Assembly (NCBI RefSeq): GCF_000818395.1
Contig: NZ_JWJG01000028.1
Span: 3,428,303-3,492,302 of the forward strand
DNA: 64,000 nucleotides
Source: Noviherbaspirillum autotrophicum
Lineage (GTDB): Bacteria > Pseudomonadota > Gammaproteobacteria > Burkholderiales > Burkholderiaceae_D
Reading direction: 5' to 3'
A program made the position numbers and the translations under genes. The notes below the pieces were generated by a model. It was not told the DNA's origin. It made no database searches and saw only the letters and a list, made by a program, of their open reading frames with translations. This document shows positions 62,591 to 64,000 of the stretch, in pieces; the first letter of the stretch is position 1, and each line of letters starts with the position of its first letter.

Positions 62591-63169
62591 ATGAAATATT
62601 CGCGTCGAGCTTTCGTTCAGCTGATGTCGGCCTTGGCTTTGACGGGAACGATGTACAGCGCCCAGGCGGCCGATACGCCACACGTATCGCTGAAGACCAA
62701 CATGGGCGAGATCGTGCTCGAACTCTATCCGGAGAAGGCGCCGAAATCCGTCGCCAACTTCCTGCAGTACGTCAAGACCGGTCACTACAACGGGACGATC
62801 TTCCATCGCGTGATCGACAACTTCATGATCCAGGGCGGCGGCTTCGACAAGAGCATGGCGCAAAAGCCAACCAATCCGCCGATTGAAAACGAAGCAAAGA
62901 ACGGCCTGAAGAACGAGCCCTATACGGTCGCAATGGCGCGTACCGCATCCCCGCATTCGGCGTCTGCCCAGTTCTTCATCAACGTCAAGAACAACAGCTT
63001 CCTCGACTATCCTAGCCAGGACGGCTGGGGATATGCCGTATTCGGCAAGGTCATCAAGGGCACCGACGTCGTCGACAAGATCAAGTCGGTCGAAACCACG
63101 ACCGTTGGCCCGTTCCAGAACGTGCCGACCAAGCCGGTCGTGATCGAGTCGGCCTCCATCACCAAGTAA
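62591..63169 (+). CDS. ppiA: Exported cyclophilin-type peptidyl-prolyl isomerase
   Basis: A 192-residue cyclophilin with an N-terminal export signal. The leader MKYSRRAFVQLMSALAL has a twin-arginine SRRAFVQ motif close to the Tat consensus SRRxFLK and ends at SAQA-AD, so export may be by Tat rather than Sec. The enzyme core has [32 protein letters not shown] and WGYAVFGKV. Catalytic Arg/Gln positions are kept. Next gene encodes the cytoplasmic twin, with a 65-base block of almost identical DNA. Confidence 0.94.
   Translation: MKYSRRAFVQLMSALALTGTMYSAQAADTPHVSLKTNMGEIVLELYPEKAPKSVANFLQYVKTGHYNGTIFHRVIDNFMIQGGGFDKSMAQKPTNPPIENEAKNGLKNEPYTVAMARTASPHSASAQFFINVKNNSFLDYPSQDGWGYAVFGKVIKGTDVVDKIKSVETTTVGPFQNVPTKPVVIESASITK
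62966..63030 (+). repeat. ppiA copy of a 65-base near-identical block
   Basis: Matches 63482-63546 in ppiB with one mismatch (at 63014 / 63530). The first 48 bases are identical, including third codon positions, encoding [16 protein letters not shown]. Offset is 516 bases, in frame. Confidence 0.9.
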
Positions 63170-63193
63170 CAACTCAACTTTTTAAGGATTCCC

Positions 63194-63682
63194 ATGGCTG
63201 TTGTCCTCACTACCAATCATGGCAAAATCAAGCTCGAACTCGACGCTGAAAAAGCCCCCAAAACTGTTGAAAACTTCCTTTCGTATGTACGTTCCGGCCA
63301 CTTCAACGGCACGATCTTCCACCGCGTTATCGATGGATTCATGATCCAGGGCGGCGGCTTCGAGCCTGGCATGAAGCAGAAGCCGACCGGCGAACCGATC
63401 GAAAACGAAGCAAAGAACGGCCTGAAGAACGAACCGTACACGATCGCGATGGCGCGCACCTCGTCCCCGCACTCGGCAACCGCCCAGTTCTTCATCAACG
63501 TCAAGAACAACAGCTTCCTCGACTATCCTGGCCAGGACGGCTGGGGTTACTGCGTCTTCGGCAAGGTCTCCGAAGGCACCGACATCGTCGACAAGATCAA
63601 GTCGGTCAAGACCACCCGTTCCGGCATGCATTCGGACGTACCGGTGGAAGACGTCGTCATTGAAAAAGCTGAAGAAGTCTAA
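63194..63682 (+). CDS. ppiB: Cytoplasmic cyclophilin-type peptidyl-prolyl isomerase
   Basis: A 162-residue cyclophilin without signal peptide, starting [20 protein letters not shown]. Core motifs [32 protein letters not shown] and WGYCVFGKV are present; length equals E. coli PpiB. AAGGA precedes the ATG. It lies 24 bases after ppiA, shares long near-identical stretches with it, and is followed by lpxH, the same order as in E. coli (ppiB-lpxH). Confidence 0.96.
   Translation: MAVVLTTNHGKIKLELDAEKAPKTVENFLSYVRSGHFNGTIFHRVIDGFMIQGGGFEPGMKQKPTGEPIENEAKNGLKNEPYTIAMARTSSPHSATAQFFINVKNNSFLDYPGQDGWGYCVFGKVSEGTDIVDKIKSVKTTRSGMHSDVPVEDVVIEKAEEV
63482..63546 (+). repeat. ppiB copy of the 65-base near-identical block
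   Basis: Partner of 62966-63030. The pair marks recent duplication or gene conversion between neighbouring cyclophilin genes. Confidence 0.9.
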
Positions 63683-63697
63683 CCCTTCTGCAGACGC

Positions 63698-64000
63698 ATG
63701 CACGATCCGAATCCAGGCTTGAAGGCCACGAAGAAAGCGCAATCGAAACCGGTTGCGCTTTTTGTTTCAGATGTTCATTTGCAGGCATCCATGCCGCGCA
63801 CCACACAGGCATTTCTCGACTTTCTGAAACGTCATGCCGTCGACGCGCAACAGTTGTATCTGCTTGGCGATTTGTTCGAGTACTGGGCTGGGGACGATGA
63901 TCTCGGGTCCAGCTACACCAAGCAGATCGTCGATGCATTACGTACGACAGGCGAAGCTGGCGTGAAAATTTTCTGGATCGCCGGGAATCGCGATTTCCTG
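63698..64000 (+). CDS. lpxH: UDP-2,3-diacylglucosamine diphosphatase LpxH, 5' part
   Basis: The first 101 codons of a calcineurin-like metallophosphatase that makes lipid X in lipid A synthesis; the rest is beyond the window. Metal-binding motifs are in order: SDVHL (24-28), GDLFEYW (57-63) and GNRDF (96-100), the last typical of LpxH. The ATG at 63698 is used because SDVHL must be included. Its first 20 codons are a weakly conserved lead that contains a terminator-like hairpin (63734-63763). Confidence 0.93.
   Translation, partial: MHDPNPGLKATKKAQSKPVALFVSDVHLQASMPRTTQAFLDFLKRHAVDAQQLYLLGDLFEYWAGDDDLGSSYTKQIVDALRTTGEAGVKIFWIAGNRDFL
63734..63763 (+). terminator. Terminator-like hairpin inside the lpxH 5' coding region
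   Basis: AAAGCGCAA (63734-63742) and TTGCGCTTT (63753-63761) pair perfectly over a 10-base loop, and the T run extends to 63763. It looks like a terminator for ppiB, yet it lies 36 bases inside lpxH. It could partly stop transcripts coming from ppiA-ppiB. Confidence 0.6.

Overview
The window is a flagellar and chemotaxis supercluster followed by a short housekeeping block. It comes from a motile, moderately GC-rich betaproteobacterium. An FlhDC master regulator, a sigma-28/FlgM pair, MotAB plus MotCD stators, a CheZ phosphatase, and the block tRNA-Ser / lysC / tilS / accA / alkA-type glycosylase / cysS / ppiA / ppiB / lpxH together suggest Burkholderiales, most likely Oxalobacteraceae. That placement is an inference from gene content and order, not from a search.

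Layout. (1) 1-6664, plus strand: the 3' end of flagellin fliC with its terminator, flaG, a sigma-28 promoter, fliD-fliS-fliT, a second FliK-like protein, an FlhB C-domain protein (FlhX type) and the c-di-GMP brake ycgR. (2) 6711-18722: a two-way terminator, fliE (minus), then fliF-G-H-I-J-K and fliL-M-N-O-P-Q-R (plus), covering basal body, export gate and C-ring. (3) 18752-29434, minus: flgB-C-D-E-F-G-H-I-J and flgK-L (rod, hook, rings, junction), with a sigma-28 promoter at flgK. (4) 29634-31240, plus: flgA, then flgM-flgN behind a sigma-28 promoter. (5) 31284-39023, minus: flhB-flhA-flhF-flhG-fliA-motC-motD, tightly overlapped. (6) 39178-44360, minus: cheR-cheD-cheB, cheY-cheZ and an HDOD signalling protein. 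(7) 44582-52062, minus: motA-motB-cheZ-like-cheY-cheA-cheW-MCP behind a sigma-28 promoter. (8) 52255-56081, minus: a second MCP with its own sigma-28 promoter, flhD-flhC, and a membrane-anchored methyltransferase. (9) 56295-64000: tRNA-Ser(GCU), lysC, tilS, accA, a DNA glycosylase, cysS (minus), then ppiA, ppiB and the start of lpxH (plus).

How it works together. FlhDC (class I) is expected to switch on hook-basal-body and export genes plus fliA and flgM (class II). FlgM is then exported through the finished hook, which frees FliA (sigma-28). Five well-formed sigma-28 promoters lie in front of fliD, flgM, flgK, motA and the second MCP, so filament, stator and chemotaxis genes form class III. 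FlhF/FlhG place and count flagella. CheA/CheW/CheY/CheZ/CheB/CheR/CheD control rotation, and YcgR with c-di-GMP can slow it.

No wholly unknown system, CRISPR array, IS element or prophage was seen. The least conventional items are: a paired second FliK-like protein and FlhB C-domain protein; an identical C-terminal heptapeptide on CheD and on an unnamed CheZ-like protein; a four-helix membrane methyltransferase between flhDC and motAB; an 865-residue FliD with a repeated module; an FlhG with a broken P-loop; and a terminator-like hairpin inside the 5' end of lpxH.
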